31,242 nt of DNA from NCBI GenBank assembly GCA_964426945.1, contig CAYRSS010000047.1, positions 1-31,242 of the forward strand. Direction: 5' to 3'. The notes under the pieces are model-generated. The model had not been told where the DNA came from and made no database searches. It saw only the letters and a program-made list of their open reading frames with translations. Positions 30,225-31,242 of this stretch are shown piece after piece. The DNA is from CAYRSS01 sp964426945 (lineage in GTDB: Bacteria > Planctomycetota > Phycisphaerae > UBA1845). Positions within the stretch are counted from its first letter, which is position 1; every line of letters starts with the position of its first letter. A program made the translations under genes and the position numbers.

Positions 30225-31242
30225 ATGGCGAAAGCCACCACAGGAACGGGCCGGGTCCGCACGACGCGTAAGAAGGATACGCTCGGCGAACCGGCTCCCC
30301 GCCGCACCAAGCCCGCCGAGCACCAGGATCACGACGACCTGCCCGAAGCCGAGCTGGCCGCCCCGCCCCGCAACGACCGCGGGCTGCGCACGACCTTCGA
30401 CGCCCCCGAGGATCCGGGCTCCGGCGAAGAAGGGCCCATCGACGCGGAAACCCACGCCCGCTACGAGGAGGTCAAGCGCAGCGAGGTGTACATCAAGGAG
30501 CTTCAGCGGATGACCGTGCAGGAGCTGCACGAGGTCGCCAAGTCTGAGGGGCTCATCGAGTACACCGGCCTCAAGAAGCAGGACCTCATCTTCAAGATCC
30601 TCAAGGAACGCATCAGCCGCAGCGGCATGATGTACGGCGAGGGCGTGCTCGAAATCCTGCCGGACGGCTTCGGCTTCCTGCGCAGCACCGAATACCAGTA
30701 CCTGCCGAGCCCGGACGACATCTACATCAGCCCGTCGCAGATCCGCCGCTTCGGCCTGCGCACCGGCCACATTGTCGCCGGCCAGATCCGCCCGCCCAAG
30801 GAGTCGGAGCGCTACTTCGCGCTGCTCCGGGTCGAGGCGATCAACTTCGAGGATCCCGAGGCGGTTACCGAGAAGACCAACTTCGAGGATCTGACGGCCC
30901 TCCACCCCGAGGGTCGCCTGATGCTCGAGACGACCGCCGACGAGATGAACATGCGCATCGTCGACCTCGTCACCCCCATCGGCAAGGGTCAGCGCATGCT
31001 GATCGTCGCGCCGCCGCGCACGGGCAAGACCGTGCTGCTGCAGAAGATGGCCAACGCCGTCGCCAAGAACCACCCCGAGTGCTACGTGTTCGTCCTGCTC
31101 ATCGACGAGCGACCGGAAGAGGTCACCGAGATGCAGCGGACGACGACGGCCGAGGTGGTCAGCTCGACGTTCGACGAGCCCGCCTCGCGCCACGTGCAGG
31201 TGGCCGAGATGGTCATCGAGAAGGCCAAGCGCCTCGTCGAGC
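30225..31242 (+). CDS. rho: Transcription termination factor Rho (3' end outside window)
   Basis: The ATG at 30225 follows CAGGAGAAG, a strong ribosome site. 339 codons are visible. Residues 1-85 are a charged, disordered extension. The Rho N-terminal helical domain is MTVQELHEVAKSEGLIEYTGLKKQDLIFKIL (96-126), then the cold-shock RNA-binding domain GVLEILPDGFGFLRS..YLPSPDDIYISPSQIRRFGLRTGHIVAGQIRPP (140-191). The ATPase domain shows LVTPIGKGQR, the P-loop APPRTGKT (262-269), VFVLLIDERPEEVTEM and ASRHVQVAEMVIEKAKRLVE before the window ends. Rho is the hexameric RNA helicase that ends transcription. A long N-terminal insert is common in GC-rich phyla. Confidence 0.96.
   Translation, partial: MAKATTGTGRVRTTRKKDTLGEPAPRRTKPAEHQDHDDLPEAELAAPPRNDRGLRTTFDAPEDPGSGEEGPIDAETHARYEEVKRSEVYIKELQRMTVQELHEVAKSEGLIEYTGLKKQDLIFKILKERISRSGMMYGEGVLEILPDGFGFLRSTEYQYLPSPDDIYISPSQIRRFGLRTGHIVAGQIRPPKESERYFALLRVEAINFEDPEAVTEKTNFEDLTALHPEGRLMLETTADEMNMRIVDLVTPIGKGQRMLIVAPPRTGKTVLLQKMANAVAKNHPECYVFVLLIDERPEEVTEMQRTTTAEVVSSTFDEPASRHVQVAEMVIEKAKRLVE

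Noticed and set aside
1..31242. CRISPR arrays, tRNA or rRNA genes, transposases, toxin-antitoxin or phage defence genes
   Set aside because: Reading both strands gave no regularly spaced repeats, no tRNA T-arm pattern (GGTTCRANNCC) in context, and no protein with such signatures.

Overview
The window is a GC-rich chromosomal segment, most likely from a planctomycete (Planctomycetota, possibly Phycisphaerae-like). The signs are an ECF sigma factor next to a membrane Ser/Thr kinase with TPR repeats, a dockerin-type secreted protein, glycine-rich exported proteins, a glycosyltransferase fused to an NPCBM domain, and frequent GTG/TTG starts. No rRNA, tRNA, CRISPR array, phage gene or transposase was found. 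The phylum is inferred from gene content; no marker gene was compared.

Left part (1-7900). On the minus strand, an NTT/MFS-like transporter overlaps a Tat-exported NAD-dependent epimerase (cut by the window edge) by ATGA. Next come a DUF819 membrane protein and peptidase T, also minus. Divergent from these are a secreted ankyrin-repeat protein of unknown N-terminal function and a lipoprotein, closed by a strong hairpin terminator that faces a convergent PhnB-like VOC protein.

Regulatory part (8000-14400). It holds a NarL-type response regulator whose phospho-acceptor Asp is replaced by Glu, a small secreted protein, the ECF sigma/Ser-Thr kinase pair, and a three-domain receiver/GGDEF/HD-GYP protein that has lost every signature catalytic or phosphorylation residue while keeping the surrounding fold sequence.

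Middle (14500-21400). A polytopic glycosyltransferase with a C-terminal NPCBM domain is divergent from ispH. Then a cassette of two secreted proteins (one with a 20-residue SREFTVYV repeat and a dockerin, one glycine-rich) is flanked by two near-identical 71-bp palindromic repeats in direct orientation. An LCAT-like lipase follows.

Right part (21500-31242). This is a conserved housekeeping run on the plus strand: cdsA, phoH, pgpH-type 7TM-HD, ybeY, a degenerate nitrilase-fold protein, a CorC/HlyC CBS protein, a small VOC protein, coaE behind tandem promoters, and the first two thirds of rho. It combines the Firmicutes-like phoH-pgpH-ybeY order with the proteobacterial phoH-ybeY-corC-nitrilase neighbourhood.

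The most unusual items are the triple-degenerate signalling protein (12800-14395), the repeat-flanked secreted cassette (17612-20006), and the active-site-depleted nitrilase homologue inside the ybeY/corC cluster.
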